DNA of 64,000 bases from Candidatus Melainabacteria bacterium (GCA_016212515.1 JACRFZ010000035.1:1-64000); one strand, 5' to 3'; counted from the stretch's first letter, positions 26,461-35,557 are shown. Made by a program: numbers and translations. The notes: generated by a model not told the origin, from the sequence alone.

Positions 26461-27783
26461 TCAGGCGAGCTGATAGCTCGGTAGAGTCATAATCAGATGA
26501 AGCAGCCCCCGCAACCTTTCATCAAGAAGTGTTTTGGACTCGGCGCCCTTGAGAAAAGGCTCTTTGCCCAGATAGTCTTCCAGGCGCTTCACCACAGGCG
26601 GCGGCACATCGCCTTCCACGAGCAGTTGCAGAAAGTAAGCCACACAAGTGCCCTGATCGTCGATACCCTTTTCTGCAAGCAAGTCCTTGAGGCTGCCTTG
26701 CTTCTTCAAGGCATCCATCTTCTCACCAATAATGCGATTGGCAAAGTTGAAGCGGGCCATCATGGTATCGGAAGAAAGCCAGGCTGTGCCGCCATCCCAA
26801 CCCTTCACCGAAGGTGGGGCGAAGAGATCTTGCCCCATGGCCGAAAGCAGCCTGGGTAGGTCACCGTCTATAGTGCTAATCTGCAAGTGCTTGAGAGTAC
26901 CGACCACATACTGACAGGGACTCTTGACCAGCGAAAATTGATTTTCACGAGACAAAAAAGCCTTACTGAGGAAGATAGTTTTGAGCATGGGCCGAATTTG
27001 CCGGTCGACCTCATAGGCGCCGGCCACCTTGTTTAAAAGTGCCCTGTCGAAGTTGGGACCAAGGAAAAAATGCAGCAGTTTGGCAGCCAGGAAACGCCCG
27101 GTTTGCTTGTGGCGAGCAAGTATAGAAATTACCTGAGTGCCATCGAAGTTGCCGCTTTCGGCCAGGAAAAGTTTCTTACCGGCGTCGTGAGCACCTTTAT
27201 TGAAACTAAAGACACCGTTTTTGACCTGCCAACCAGTAAAGGCACGAGCCGCTTCCCTGACGTCAGCCTCGCTATAATGCCCGATTCCGAGAGTAAAGAG
27301 CTCCATGATTTCTCGCGCGAAATTCTCGTTGGGCTTACCCTTGCGATTTTGCTGGTTATCGAGCCAGACAATCATGGCCGGGTCTTTTGAAACAGCCAGC
27401 AGTAAATTGCCGAAATCACCGATACAGAGCTTGCGAAAGAGTCGGTTTTGCACATACATGGCATAAGGGTTACGCACTTTCTTAAGAGAAGTGGCGAAAT
27501 GCCCGTGCCAGAATAATGTCAGTTTTTCTTCCAGAGGACGTCTTGTAAAAAGCATTCGAAATAGCCACCAGCGCTTAATATCATCGCCACTGGTAAAGTC
27601 AAAATTTTGACTTTCGATAAGGGCATCAAGAGCCGAATTGTCTTCCGTCTCAAAATCAACTAAGCGCTCCACCGCCTCGTCGTAATCGAGATCACGGTAG
27701 CTGAGATATTCTGCCGGCGTGAAGCCAAAGCCGGCTCGCCTCAGTAGATGTCTGATTTGCTGCCCTTTCAGCTTCTCAGTCAC
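26461..27783 (-). CDS. DUF1800 protein
   Basis: 440 residues. The DUF1800 pattern is clear: HLLRRAGFGFTPAEY at the N-terminus, LTLFWHGHFATS, NENFAREIMELFTLGIGHYSE, VREAARAFTGWQV, and FAPPSVKGWDGGTAWLSSDT near the C-terminus. No signal peptide is evident, unlike its DUF1501 partner, with which it may be co-exported or associated (inference). The start overlaps the stop of the upstream 161-residue gene by 4 bases (ATGA), indicating translational coupling. Confidence 0.88.
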   Translation of the reverse strand: MTEKLKGQQIRHLLRRAGFGFTPAEYLSYRDLDYDEAVERLVDFETEDNSALDALIESQNFDFTSGDDIKRWWLFRMLFTRRPLEEKLTLFWHGHFATSLKKVRNPYAMYVQNRLFRKLCIGDFGNLLLAVSKDPAMIVWLDNQQNRKGKPNENFAREIMELFTLGIGHYSEADVREAARAFTGWQVKNGVFSFNKGAHDAGKKLFLAESGNFDGTQVISILARHKQTGRFLAAKLLHFFLGPNFDRALLNKVAGAYEVDRQIRPMLKTIFLSKAFLSRENQFSLVKSPCQYVVGTLKHLQISTIDGDLPRLLSAMGQDLFAPPSVKGWDGGTAWLSSDTMMARFNFANRIIGEKMDALKKQGSLKDLLAEKGIDDQGTCVAYFLQLLVEGDVPPPVVKRLEDYLGKEPFLKGAESKTLLDERLRGLLHLIMTLPSYQLA

Positions 27784-28265
27784 GGCAAATTCTCAACCTC
27801 ACTGTCACTGGTCATGCCTTTTTTCTTTCTTTCCAGCTCATCCATCTGTTCAGTTTTTACAATCACCTTGAGCGCTTCCATCAAAGTGTTCTGCCTGAGA
27901 CTTATGCGGGCTTGCAGGGAGGCTTTGGCGGCAGCATCAGGGCTGCCTTTCAACTCTGCCTGGAGGGCGGAAATATCGCTTTTATAGTCTCTAAAAAGCT
28001 CATTCAGCCGCTTGCTCTGGTCGGCCGTCAGGCTTTCGATTAGTTTCAGTTGCTCGAGACTGGGTACAGAAGCCAGGGACGGCTTACGTTTTACTGACGG
28101 AGCCGAGGCTACGGCAGGCGTAAAAAAATTGCCAGGCAAAAAGACTCTATCGCTCTCTTCGCCCCTGCGCTCCAATGGCTCCGAGGCCTGCGCCTGATTG
28201 GGCATGGTCATCCAGGCGGCCAGAGAGAGCAGTAGAGAACATTTTCTGAAAACTTGCTCTGTCAT
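27780..28265 (-). CDS. Small exported helical protein (Spy/CpxP-like architecture)
   Basis: 161 residues. The N-terminus has a signal peptide (CSLLLSLAAWMTMPNQAQA). After a Ser/Pro-rich stretch, residues 70-150 form two long amphipathic helices containing LTADQSKRLNELFRDYKSD and RISLRQNTLMEALKVIV. This is the size and layout of periplasmic Spy/CpxP or heavy-metal-resistance chaperone-like proteins, but the LTxxQ motif is only partly recognisable. It is the first gene of the three-gene operon with DUF1800 and DUF1501. Confidence 0.6.
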   Translation of the reverse strand: MTEQVFRKCSLLLSLAAWMTMPNQAQASEPLERRGEESDRVFLPGNFFTPAVASAPSVKRKPSLASVPSLEQLKLIESLTADQSKRLNELFRDYKSDISALQAELKGSPDAAAKASLQARISLRQNTLMEALKVIVKTEQMDELERKKKGMTSDSEVENLP

Positions 28266-28335
28266 AAACCCTCCAGGGAAGATAACGCTTTATCTACCCG
28301 AAAAGTTCAATGCCGAACAAAATAAACCCGGAGCG

Positions 28336-28369
28336 ACAAAAAAAGAGCCCCCACTTGCGGAGGGCTCTT
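28336..28369 (-). terminator. Terminator downstream of tRNA-Val (minus strand)
   Basis: Read on the minus strand, arms 28369-28362 and 28350-28343 form an 8-bp stem (AAGAGCCC/GGGCTCTT), followed by a run of T (bases 28344-28338 are A on the plus strand). It begins 9 bases beyond the 3' end of the tRNA. Confidence 0.85.
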
Positions 28370-28377
28370 CTAAAAAT

Positions 28378-28450
28378 TGGACGGTACTGGACTCGAACCA
28401 GTGACCCCCACTATGTCAAAGTGGTGCGCTACCAACTGCGCCAACCGTCC
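28378..28450 (-). tRNA. tRNA-Val (anticodon GAC)
   Basis: 73 bases. The acceptor arms are 28450-28444 and 28385-28379 (GGACGGT/ACCGTCC) with discriminator A at 28378. The anticodon stem CCACT/AGTGG encloses the loop TTGACAT, anticodon GAC. The T-arm contains GGTTCGAGTCC. CCA is not encoded. A terminator follows. Confidence 0.96.
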
Positions 28451-28509
28451 ATCTTACTTATTCTAGCTTTCTAAAAGGTCTCTGGCGCAAGCCTTAAAGA
28501 AATAAAAAT

Positions 28510-28584
<75 letters not shown>

Positions 28585-28643
28585 GCATTTATGGCATCGA
28601 AATGCCCACTTGCACTAACAAGGGCGCTTGTGAACACAGGCGT

Positions 28644-28669
28644 ACTCATGTAAGCGCACTCATGTAAGC
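28644..28669 (+). repeat. Short tandem direct repeat upstream of the Opp-type permease operon
   Basis: Two copies of the 12-mer ACTCATGTAAGC at 28644-28655 and 28658-28669 (14-base period), about 140 bases before the first permease gene. It could be a regulator site. No other feature is seen between tRNA-Cys and the permease. Confidence 0.5.
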
Positions 28670-28808
28670 ATACATGCTATTTCCCTATCTCTACATTTGT
28701 CAATTGCAACCACCTTATTGAAACTGAACAAATAGACAGAACCAGCACACAGTTGGCGTTATCATAGGCAAAATTGTGTTTAGTGCTTCTTAATAGCCTG
28801 AGGCTCAG

Positions 28809-29819
28809 TTGCATTTCAGCTTTATAGCGCAAAGAGGAATTCAGGCACTCGTCACCCTTTTGACGGTTTCCCTGGTCAGCTTTGCCCTCATGAAAAGCCT
28901 GCCGGGAGACCCCCTCGACATTCTGCTCGGTTCGGCGCAAAAAGACATTGCCCCCCAGGAGTTGGACACCCTCCGCCAGGAACTGGGGCTGAACCAGAAC
29001 CCGGTCAAGCAGTATAGCCTCTGGCTGGCCTCCTGGTTGGCACCGGCCCGGGATGAGAATCTGGCCCTTGGTCTCTCTTACCGGGACGGTCGACCTGTAA
29101 AAGAAGTAATCATGGAGCGCTTGCCGGCCACCCTCGCTCTTTGCGGGCTGGCCCTCGTCCTTTCCTTCAGCCTGGGCATCGCCCTGGGAGCGCTCCTGGC
29201 CTATCTCCGCCTCAGAGGCGAAAGGTCCCCGGCGGTCCGAAACCTCAGCCTGGCCATTTCAGCAGCTCTGGCCGGCTTTTATGCCATGCCCGCTTTCTGG
29301 CTGGCCTTCTTGTTGGTAGCCGCCCTCGCCCTCAGACCAGATCTCTATCCCCCTCCGATCTTCGGTATCAGTGCTCCCGGCAAGGATGTAGACCTGACCA
29401 TCGTTCGCTATCTTCTGCCCCCCGCTCTAATACTCAGTTTGAGGCGCCTGGTCAAAGTAGCACTTTATGTAAAAGAATTGGCTCTGCAAGAACTTTCCAG
29501 TCCCTACGTGCTCTCAGCTCTTGCCAAGGGACTTTCGCTCTTTCAGGTCACCTGCCGTCATGTTCTGAAAAACTGCCTTGTGCCGGTGGTAAATTTACTC
29601 GGGCTCTCGGCCCCATCCCTGGTGGGCGGCTCAGTTTTGATTGAAACCATCTTCTGCCTGCCCGGACTGGGAAGGCTCTCGGTGGAAGCAGCCTTCGGGC
29701 GAAACTACCCGGTGCTTCTCTCTCTCAGCATGCTCTACGGCACAGTCGTAGTGGTGGCATCCTTTGCCGCCGACTGCCTGAGCCGCAGTCTGGACGTGCG
29801 CTTGCAGGAGGGCAATTAA
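28809..29819 (+). CDS. Peptide ABC transporter permease (OppB/DppB family)
   Basis: 336 residues from a TTG start. The N-terminus is typical of DppB/OppB (IQALVTLLTVSLVSFALMKS, then LPGDPLDILLG), followed by membrane helices and the EAA-loop region preceding LVGGSVLIETIFCLPGLGRL near the end. It would pair with the following permease to form the channel for di- or oligopeptides or nickel. Its start codon is uncertain because no good ribosome binding site is visible. No substrate-binding protein is adjacent, and the only OppD-type ATPase in the window is at 3648-4607. Confidence 0.85.
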   Translation: MHFSFIAQRGIQALVTLLTVSLVSFALMKSLPGDPLDILLGSAQKDIAPQELDTLRQELGLNQNPVKQYSLWLASWLAPARDENLALGLSYRDGRPVKEVIMERLPATLALCGLALVLSFSLGIALGALLAYLRLRGERSPAVRNLSLAISAALAGFYAMPAFWLAFLLVAALALRPDLYPPPIFGISAPGKDVDLTIVRYLLPPALILSLRRLVKVALYVKELALQELSSPYVLSALAKGLSLFQVTCRHVLKNCLVPVVNLLGLSAPSLVGGSVLIETIFCLPGLGRLSVEAAFGRNYPVLLSLSMLYGTVVVVASFAADCLSRSLDVRLQEGN

Positions 29820-29820
29820 C

Positions 29821-30711
29821 TTGAAAAGGCTGAACCCCGCCCAACTTACCGGTCTGAGCATCCTTTCCGTGATGGTCTTTCTGGCGCTGCTTGGTTTGCT
29901 TGAGCCCCCCTGCCTGAGCAACCTTGCCCCTGCAGATATTAATGTGCCGCCCTTTCAGAACCCCCGGCACCTGTTCGGCACAGACGGTCTGGGTCGGGAT
30001 CTTTTCACCATGCTCTTGAAAGGAGCGGCCGGCACGCTCTTTGTCGGTCTGGCTGCCGCCTTGAGCGCTTCTATATTTGGATACTGCCTGGGGGCTTTCA
30101 GCGCCCTTTGCGGCGGTCTGATAGACAGCCTTCTCATGCGCCTCGTGGACGCACTCCTCTCGGTACCGGCCATTGTTTTACTGCTGACCATCAGCTCGCT
30201 CATCTCCAGCCCCGAGTTTACTCGCACCATGCTTGCCGTAGGCGGTCTGAAACAACTGTCTCAGGGGCTGGCTTTGAGTGACCACTCCCTGGGTTATCTG
30301 CCTCTCTTGAGCGTGGTGGCGGCCATTGCCGCCACCAATTGGCTTGAATCGGCCAGGGTGGCCAGGGCCCTCACCCAGAAGCTCATGACGGAAGAGTACA
30401 TGCTGGCGGCCCGGTCACTGGGAGCCGGTTCCCTGCACCTATTGAGATATCATCTGGGACCGGCCTTACAAGCCGTGGCCGCCCTTGAGACTACCCTTCT
30501 AACCGCCGACGCCATCATCATGGAATCCGGTCTCACCTATCTGGGGCTCGGTCTTGGACCGGCCACACCCAGTTGGGGCGGAATGTTAAAAGAAGCCCAG
30601 AGCGGACTTCTGTGCGGCAACCTGCACGGGGCGGTGCTGCCGGGACTCTTCCTGGCCCTGACCGTGATGGGCATCAATCTGCTGGCCGCAAGGAGCAAAG
30701 AGCACGGCTAA
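29821..30711 (+). CDS. Peptide ABC transporter permease (OppC/DppC family)
   Basis: 296 residues starting at TTG one base after the preceding stop, so clearly coupled. It shows the OppC signature NPRHLFGTDGLGRDLFTMLL near residue 45, then RLVDALLSVPAIVLLLTIS, the EAA loop EEYMLAARSLGAGSLHLLRY, and ESGLTYLGLGLGPATPSWGG near the C-terminus. Six hydrophobic segments are predicted by eye. It forms the heterodimeric channel with the upstream OppB-like protein. Confidence 0.9.
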   Translation: MKRLNPAQLTGLSILSVMVFLALLGLLEPPCLSNLAPADINVPPFQNPRHLFGTDGLGRDLFTMLLKGAAGTLFVGLAAALSASIFGYCLGAFSALCGGLIDSLLMRLVDALLSVPAIVLLLTISSLISSPEFTRTMLAVGGLKQLSQGLALSDHSLGYLPLLSVVAAIAATNWLESARVARALTQKLMTEEYMLAARSLGAGSLHLLRYHLGPALQAVAALETTLLTADAIIMESGLTYLGLGLGPATPSWGGMLKEAQSGLLCGNLHGAVLPGLFLALTVMGINLLAARSKEHG

Positions 30712-30766
30712 AGCTGCGGTAAAATACCTCAAGATTCTCAAGTGAAATCTAAATCCAGGAAATAAA

Positions 30767-31273
30767 ATGCTCAAACCTTTTCACTGCTTAAGTTTGTTAC
30801 TGGTCTCAGGGCTGATGTTGTCGGCCTGCCAGATGGGCGACGTCAGCTACACGGCCAACAATATGAAGCATACGTCATCAACAGCGGACGGAACCGTGCC
30901 CGATGATCTGAAATCGCTCATTTATCCCGGTGCCACTACAAGTGGTGCGCAAACCGCGCAAGAACAGGGGAAAGATGCCGGTGACTACAGCAAATACTTG
31001 CAACTGGTCTCTTCCGATGCCGTAGAAAAGGTAGCCCTCTGGTATGAACAGGTCTTAAAAAAAGAAGGCTGGAACATTGAAAAGAACGAACAAATGTCCA
31101 AGACCATTTGTATCGAGGGACGCATGAAGGAAGCGGAAATCAGCATCACCCTGGCCGACGATGCCGGCAAAACCAATATTATCGTCAGCAAAAGCGCCAG
31201 TTCCGGTGCCATACCGGACGAAGAGGCCGTGGAAAATTACAAACCCAGCAAAGAGGTCACTCCCACTGACTAG
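30767..31273 (+). CDS. Small lipoprotein with a YPGA...WY...GW pattern
   Basis: 168 residues. A lipoprotein signal ends in the lipobox LSAC near residue 21. The mature part contains LIYPGATTSG and, after a linker, a compact alpha/beta unit YLQLVSSDAVEKVALWYEQV followed by LKKEGWNIEK. A second exported protein in this window (47141-47695) has the same order, with WYQSVFQMYNWKI, suggesting a shared small exported domain. No family name is assigned. A CAGGAAATAA ribosome binding site precedes the ATG. Confidence 0.7.
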   Translation: MLKPFHCLSLLLVSGLMLSACQMGDVSYTANNMKHTSSTADGTVPDDLKSLIYPGATTSGAQTAQEQGKDAGDYSKYLQLVSSDAVEKVALWYEQVLKKEGWNIEKNEQMSKTICIEGRMKEAEISITLADDAGKTNIIVSKSASSGAIPDEEAVENYKPSKEVTPTD

Positions 31274-31886
31274 ACTCAAGGAAAAAGCCCTGGCCGAGGT
31301 CCTGACCGCCAGTATTGTCGGTCTGACGGCTGAGGCGACCCTTTCAAATGAGGATGGCCGCCCCAGGTTCGGCAGCTTTATCAAAGCTGTTTCGACGGAA
31401 GACAAGCTGGAGATTCTGGCGGTGGTACTGGATGTGGTGACCAGCCCGCCCGATTCACTGCACCGCCCTTGCGCGCTGGGCTTAACCCGGGAAGAATTGA
31501 AGCGGGAGCAGCCGCACATCTTCGCCCTTTTGAAAACAGAGATAAGAGCGGTAAACATTGGCTTCATTCAAGCCGGCACAGTTTTCCAGCATCTGCCGCC
31601 TCAACCGCCCCAGGTGCACGATTTTGTCTATGCCGCCAGCCCGGAAGAAATTATCGCCATCACCGCCGAACTGGATTTTCTAAGACTACTCTTCCATTTG
31701 AGCACAACTGTGCCTTCCGACGAGCTGATTGCTGCCTCTATCCGGGAAGCCGGACGGGCATACAGTAATGCGGCGGAGAGAGAGGACTTCCTGGTGCGGG
31801 CCGGACGGGCGGTCTGCCAGCTCTTTCGCTCCGACTACGAACGCATGCTTTCTATCGTCAAGAAAATCAAACCCTCAAGCACCTAG
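31266..31886 (+). CDS. Hypothetical protein with an uncertain, possibly CTG, start
   Basis: The frame is open from 31161, but its first 105 bases overlap the lipoprotein gene. The best start is CTG 31266, which overlaps the lipoprotein stop and has GAGG 9 bases upstream, giving 206 residues. The sequence is helical and soluble, for example EKALAEVLTASIVGLTAEAT and ITAELDFLRLLFHLSTTV, with a basic end. I recognise no family. It meets the PotB-like gene tail to tail with a 4-base overlap of the coding regions. Confidence 0.55.
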   Translation: MTRLKEKALAEVLTASIVGLTAEATLSNEDGRPRFGSFIKAVSTEDKLEILAVVLDVVTSPPDSLHRPCALGLTREELKREQPHIFALLKTEIRAVNIGFIQAGTVFQHLPPQPPQVHDFVYAASPEEIIAITAELDFLRLLFHLSTTVPSDELIAASIREAGRAYSNAAEREDFLVRAGRAVCQLFRSDYERMLSIVKKIKPSST

Positions 31887-32770
31887 CCGATGGTTTCTTT
31901 GGCGGCGTAACGCAGGTAAATCCACACAGAAACCGATACCAGGGCAATCAAAATGGTGGAAACCGCCGAGCCGAAAACCCAGTCGCGCACGCTCAAGAAC
32001 TGATTCTGAATCAAATTGCCAATGAACATGGTTTTAGCCCCGCCCATCAGGTCGGGGGTGACGTAATCCCCCAGAGATGGCACGAAAACCATGATAGAAC
32101 CGGCAATAATGCCACCGCCGGTCAAGGGTAGAAGTACACGAAACAAAGTAGCAAGGGGGGAGGCACCCAGATCGGCCGAAGCTTCCAGCAAACGCGGCTC
32201 CAACCTTTCTATGGAAGTGTAAAGAGGCAAAACCATATAGGGCAAGTAGTTATAGACCATGCCCACCCAGACGGCAAAAGGCGTGTAGAGCAGGGGCGGC
32301 AGGGCCCATGAAGGAAAGCAGGTGCCGGCCAGGGTGGCCACCAGTCCGGTCGGATGAAGAATGGTGATCCAGGCATAGATGCGCAGAAGCGACGAAGTCC
32401 ACAGAGGCAAAACCACCAGTAGCACAAGAAAATTACGCCACTTGCCGGGAGCGCAGAAGGCCAGCCAGTAGGAAAGCAAGTAGCCGACCACCAGGGTGGA
32501 GACCATGGTAACAAAGCTGAGCAGGATGGAGCGAAAGAGGCAGGCCAGATATGGTCCGCAGAAAAATCTCAGATAATTGCCGGGCTGGAAGCTCAAGACC
32601 ACCCGCCCGAGATCGTCTCTTACGCCCAGGCTGAAGACAAAGAGAATGGTAATCGGCACGATTACCATAAGGGCCAGCAGCAGGAAAGCAGGCAAAAGCA
32701 AGAAAAAGGGAACGGAAAGGTGCAACCCCCTAGCCTTTGAACTTCCGACTGCAGTCATGCATTTACCCAT
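31883..32770 (-). CDS. ABC transporter permease, PotB-like (spermidine/putrescine family)
   Basis: 295 residues with six hydrophobic helices. Family marks are VVLPLWTSSLLRIYAWITIL near the middle, YNYLPYMVLPLYTSIERLEP, the EAA loop LEASADLGASPLATLFRVLLP, and VPSLGDYVTPDLMGGAKTMF, a strong PotB/PotH signature, followed by GNLIQNQFL. It would import polyamines or a related cation with a PotC-type partner, an ATPase and a binding protein. None of these is next to it; it stands alone on its strand. Confidence 0.88.
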   Translation of the reverse strand: MGKCMTAVGSSKARGLHLSVPFFLLLPAFLLLALMVIVPITILFVFSLGVRDDLGRVVLSFQPGNYLRFFCGPYLACLFRSILLSFVTMVSTLVVGYLLSYWLAFCAPGKWRNFLVLLVVLPLWTSSLLRIYAWITILHPTGLVATLAGTCFPSWALPPLLYTPFAVWVGMVYNYLPYMVLPLYTSIERLEPRLLEASADLGASPLATLFRVLLPLTGGGIIAGSIMVFVPSLGDYVTPDLMGGAKTMFIGNLIQNQFLSVRDWVFGSAVSTILIALVSVSVWIYLRYAAKETIG

Positions 32771-32881
32771 AAGGCTTTTCTCAAGAATTTCTTACACTTG
32801 TGGAGGTCGGCTTAGCCTGCATATTCTCCACTATAATCAAGATAAGAGTCAAAATTTTCCAATTAGAAAGTATGGTATCTC

Positions 32882-33085
32882 ATGACTGGACCCAACCGCG
32901 ACAAACTAGTTTACTTGAGACAATGGGTTGGAGCCAAAGTCAATGTCAAGAGCGTAGGTGAAAGAGACTATAACGGCATCCTTACAAATATTGTTTTTGA
33001 CGGCACAAGGCTGTCTTACATCATGCTCGACGATAGAGTGCTGTTAAACTTTGAGCAAGTAGTAGAAATATCGCTTGCCAAGTAA
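32882..33085 (+). CDS. Small LSm/SH3-like hypothetical protein
   Basis: 67 residues, with a strand pattern VGAKVNVKSVGERDYNGIL then IVFDGTRLSYIMLDD and LLNFEQVVEISL. This resembles a small five-stranded barrel of the LSm/SH3 kind, but there is no diagnostic Hfq motif. It lies 10 bases before fmt on the same strand and is probably co-transcribed with fmt-rsmB. Confidence 0.65.
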   Translation: MTGPNRDKLVYLRQWVGAKVNVKSVGERDYNGILTNIVFDGTRLSYIMLDDRVLLNFEQVVEISLAK

Positions 33086-33095
33086 AATCGAGTAA

Positions 33096-34046
33096 ATGCT
33101 GAAAATTATATACCTGGGCACACCAGACTTCGCCGTGCCGTGCCTGGAAGCGCTCATCAACGAACCTGACTTCCAGGTTCTTGCCGTGGTTGCACAACCG
33201 GACAGGCCTAAGGGCCGGGGCAACAAGCTGATGCCGCCCCCCACCAAGGTGCTGGCCCAGGCACACGGAATTCCCGTGTTGCAACCGGAAAAGCTGGCTA
33301 AGGCACCTGATGTGGTGCAAGCCATGCGCGAGCTAAAGCCTGATATTCTGGCTATGGTTGCCTTTGGTCAAATTCTTAAAAAGGAAGTTTTGACTCTTGC
33401 CCCCATGGGAGTGGTCAACGTACATGGTTCGCTGCTTCCCAAGCTGCGCGGCGCCGCCCCTATCAACTGGTCAATAATCAATGGTGATACCGTCACCGGT
33501 GTTACCACCATGTTCACGGAATTGGGCGTAGACACCGGTCCCATGCTGCTCAAAGCCGAAATTCCCATCCACTCCCAAATGACAGCCGAAGAACTGTCCA
33601 GAGAAATGTCCCAGGTGGGAGCGGCCCTGCTGGTCAAAACCCTGAAAGGACTCTTAAACGGTGAGCTGGAAGCGGTCAGACAGAATGATGCCGAAGCCAC
33701 CTTTGCCCCCATCCTGACCAAGGAAATGGGGAAATTGGACTTCAACAAATCGGCGCAGGCCTTGCATAACCTGGTCAGGGGTCTCAGCCCCTGGCCTTCC
33801 ACCTACACTACCTTTCGCAAGTTCGGTCTGAAGGTGCTTAAATGCGCGCCGGCAGAAAACGGTGAACGCCTTCAGCCCGGCACCCTGGTTCAGGATGGCA
33901 CAAGACTGCTTGTGGCTTGCGGGGACGGCAGCGAGCGCCTGGAATTACTGGTGGTGCAGCCGGAGTCCAGGTCTGCTATGGAAGTAAAAGCCTTCCTGGC
34001 CGGCGCCAGAGAAGCGATTGTAAGTGGAGAAGAACAGCTTGGATGA
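33096..34046 (+). CDS. fmt: Methionyl-tRNA formyltransferase
   Basis: 316 residues, standard length. The start IIYLGTPDFAVPCLEAL and the folate-binding, catalytic segment VNVHGSLLPKLRGAAPINWS contain the Asn and His, with the Asp in ELGVDTGPM; together these form the N-H-D formyl-transfer triad. VAQPDRPKGRGNK is the tRNA-contacting loop. The C-terminal OB-fold begins about residue 210. The enzyme formylates initiator Met-tRNA. rsmB follows with a short overlap, the classic arrangement; the usual def gene is absent next to it. Confidence 0.97.
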   Translation: MLKIIYLGTPDFAVPCLEALINEPDFQVLAVVAQPDRPKGRGNKLMPPPTKVLAQAHGIPVLQPEKLAKAPDVVQAMRELKPDILAMVAFGQILKKEVLTLAPMGVVNVHGSLLPKLRGAAPINWSIINGDTVTGVTTMFTELGVDTGPMLLKAEIPIHSQMTAEELSREMSQVGAALLVKTLKGLLNGELEAVRQNDAEATFAPILTKEMGKLDFNKSAQALHNLVRGLSPWPSTYTTFRKFGLKVLKCAPAENGERLQPGTLVQDGTRLLVACGDGSERLELLVVQPESRSAMEVKAFLAGAREAIVSGEEQLG

Positions 34047-35520
34047 GAAGAAGGCAAAGGCTGCCAGGGCAAATCGCGGCACCAGAGGCAACAAAAAAGG
34101 CGTCAAAGCACGCAAAATTGCCGTCGAGATCTTGACCCGTATCGATGTGAGCGGCGCCTATGCCAACCTGGCCCTGGACCATGCCCTCGATAAGTCGGAC
34201 ATGGAAGCACGGGACAGAGCCTTCACTACGGCTCTGGTACTGGGCGTATTGAGACAGCGTGAAGCCATCGATCAAGAGCTGAGAGCCCTGGCCAGCCAGC
34301 CCCTGGAAAAAATCCGCCCACCGGTGCTCAATCTCTTGCGCGTGGCCATTTTTCAGTTGAACGAAATGTCCGACATTCCAGAGAGCGCCGTTCTTGATAC
34401 TGCCGGCGATATCGCCAGGCTGGTCGGACATGAAGGCATCGTCAAATTCGTAACCGGCATCCTCAGGGCCTATCTGAGAAATCCGCATAAAGCAGGAAAA
34501 GCAGACCTGGAGAGAGAGGAAGAAAATTCCCTCAAGCTTGCCCGGCAATATTCCATGCCCCACTGGCTGGTGGTGCGCTGGCTCAATGCCTACGGTGAGA
34601 GCGAAACCCTGAGCCTGCTCAAGCACTGCCAGGTGGCCCCGGCCCTGACCTTGCGCGTCAATAGTTTAGCCATTGAAACCGAGGCCATGGCCGCAATCTT
34701 GCTCAAGAAAGGCATCAAAACTCGGGTTTCGGAACTTGTGCCCACCTGCCTGATTGTCGAAAGCAAAGGCAAGGACAGACCCAAGCTGGAAGATTTTCCA
34801 GGTTTCGCCGAAGGTATCTTCACCGTGCAAGACGAAGCAGCAGCCTTTGTTTCCCAGGTGGTGCAAGCAGCCCCTGGTGAAACCATCATCGATCTTTGCG
34901 CCGCACCGGGCGGCAAGACCATGAATATGGCCGAACACATGGAAGGCAAAGGGCGCATCATTGCCGTAGACATACACGACAGCAGACTGAAGCTCTTGCG
35001 TGAAACCAGACTGCGACTTGGTCTTCGCAATATAGAAACCAGACAGGCAGACGGACGCTTCTTCAAGTTCGAAGGGGGAGCCGACAGAGTGCTGGTGGAT
35101 GCGCCTTGCTCCGGCACCGGCGTCATCGCCAAACGCTCCGACTTAAGGCTGAACCGTCTCGAGTCGGATCTGGAGAAACTGACCAGGTTGCAGACGGCGC
35201 TCCTCAATAACGCCGCTAAACTGGTTAGACCGGGCGGCTTACTGGTCTATTCCACCTGCTCCATCGAAAAGGAAGAAGGACCGCAGATTGTGGCACAGTT
35301 CCTGGCAGAACATAGCGACTTCCAGTTGGAAGACCTTTCAGACGCCTTCCCTCCAGACCTGGTTGATAAGTGGAATCTAGCTGAGGAAGCCCACAGCGGC
35401 CAGGTGATGTTCCTGCCCTCCAGACAGGCCCCGCAAGGCTTTTACATTGCCAGACTGCGAAAGTCGGCTGACCTGCCCGAAACCTTGCACGAGCAGGAGC
35501 CGGGGGGCGATATAATCTAG
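34039..35520 (+). CDS. rsmB: 16S rRNA m5C967 methyltransferase RsmB
   Basis: 493 residues from TTG 34039, which has GGAG 9 bases upstream; an in-frame GTG at 34024 is also possible. Residues about 20-150 form the NusB-like RNA-binding domain (ARKIAVEILTRIDVSGAYAN, then DRAFTTALVLGVLRQR). The Rossmann methyltransferase has DLCAAPGGKTMNMAE for S-adenosylmethionine, VDAPCSGTGVIAKRSDLR with the PC-motif cysteine, and YSTCSIEKEE with the TC-motif cysteine, which acts as nucleophile. It overlaps fmt by 8 bases. Confidence 0.93.
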   Translation: MDEKKAKAARANRGTRGNKKGVKARKIAVEILTRIDVSGAYANLALDHALDKSDMEARDRAFTTALVLGVLRQREAIDQELRALASQPLEKIRPPVLNLLRVAIFQLNEMSDIPESAVLDTAGDIARLVGHEGIVKFVTGILRAYLRNPHKAGKADLEREEENSLKLARQYSMPHWLVVRWLNAYGESETLSLLKHCQVAPALTLRVNSLAIETEAMAAILLKKGIKTRVSELVPTCLIVESKGKDRPKLEDFPGFAEGIFTVQDEAAAFVSQVVQAAPGETIIDLCAAPGGKTMNMAEHMEGKGRIIAVDIHDSRLKLLRETRLRLGLRNIETRQADGRFFKFEGGADRVLVDAPCSGTGVIAKRSDLRLNRLESDLEKLTRLQTALLNNAAKLVRPGGLLVYSTCSIEKEEGPQIVAQFLAEHSDFQLEDLSDAFPPDLVDKWNLAEEAHSGQVMFLPSRQAPQGFYIARLRKSADLPETLHEQEPGGDII

Positions 35521-35557
35521 AGAAGTTCCGGGAGCAAATCTAAGGAAGGTAAATAAT

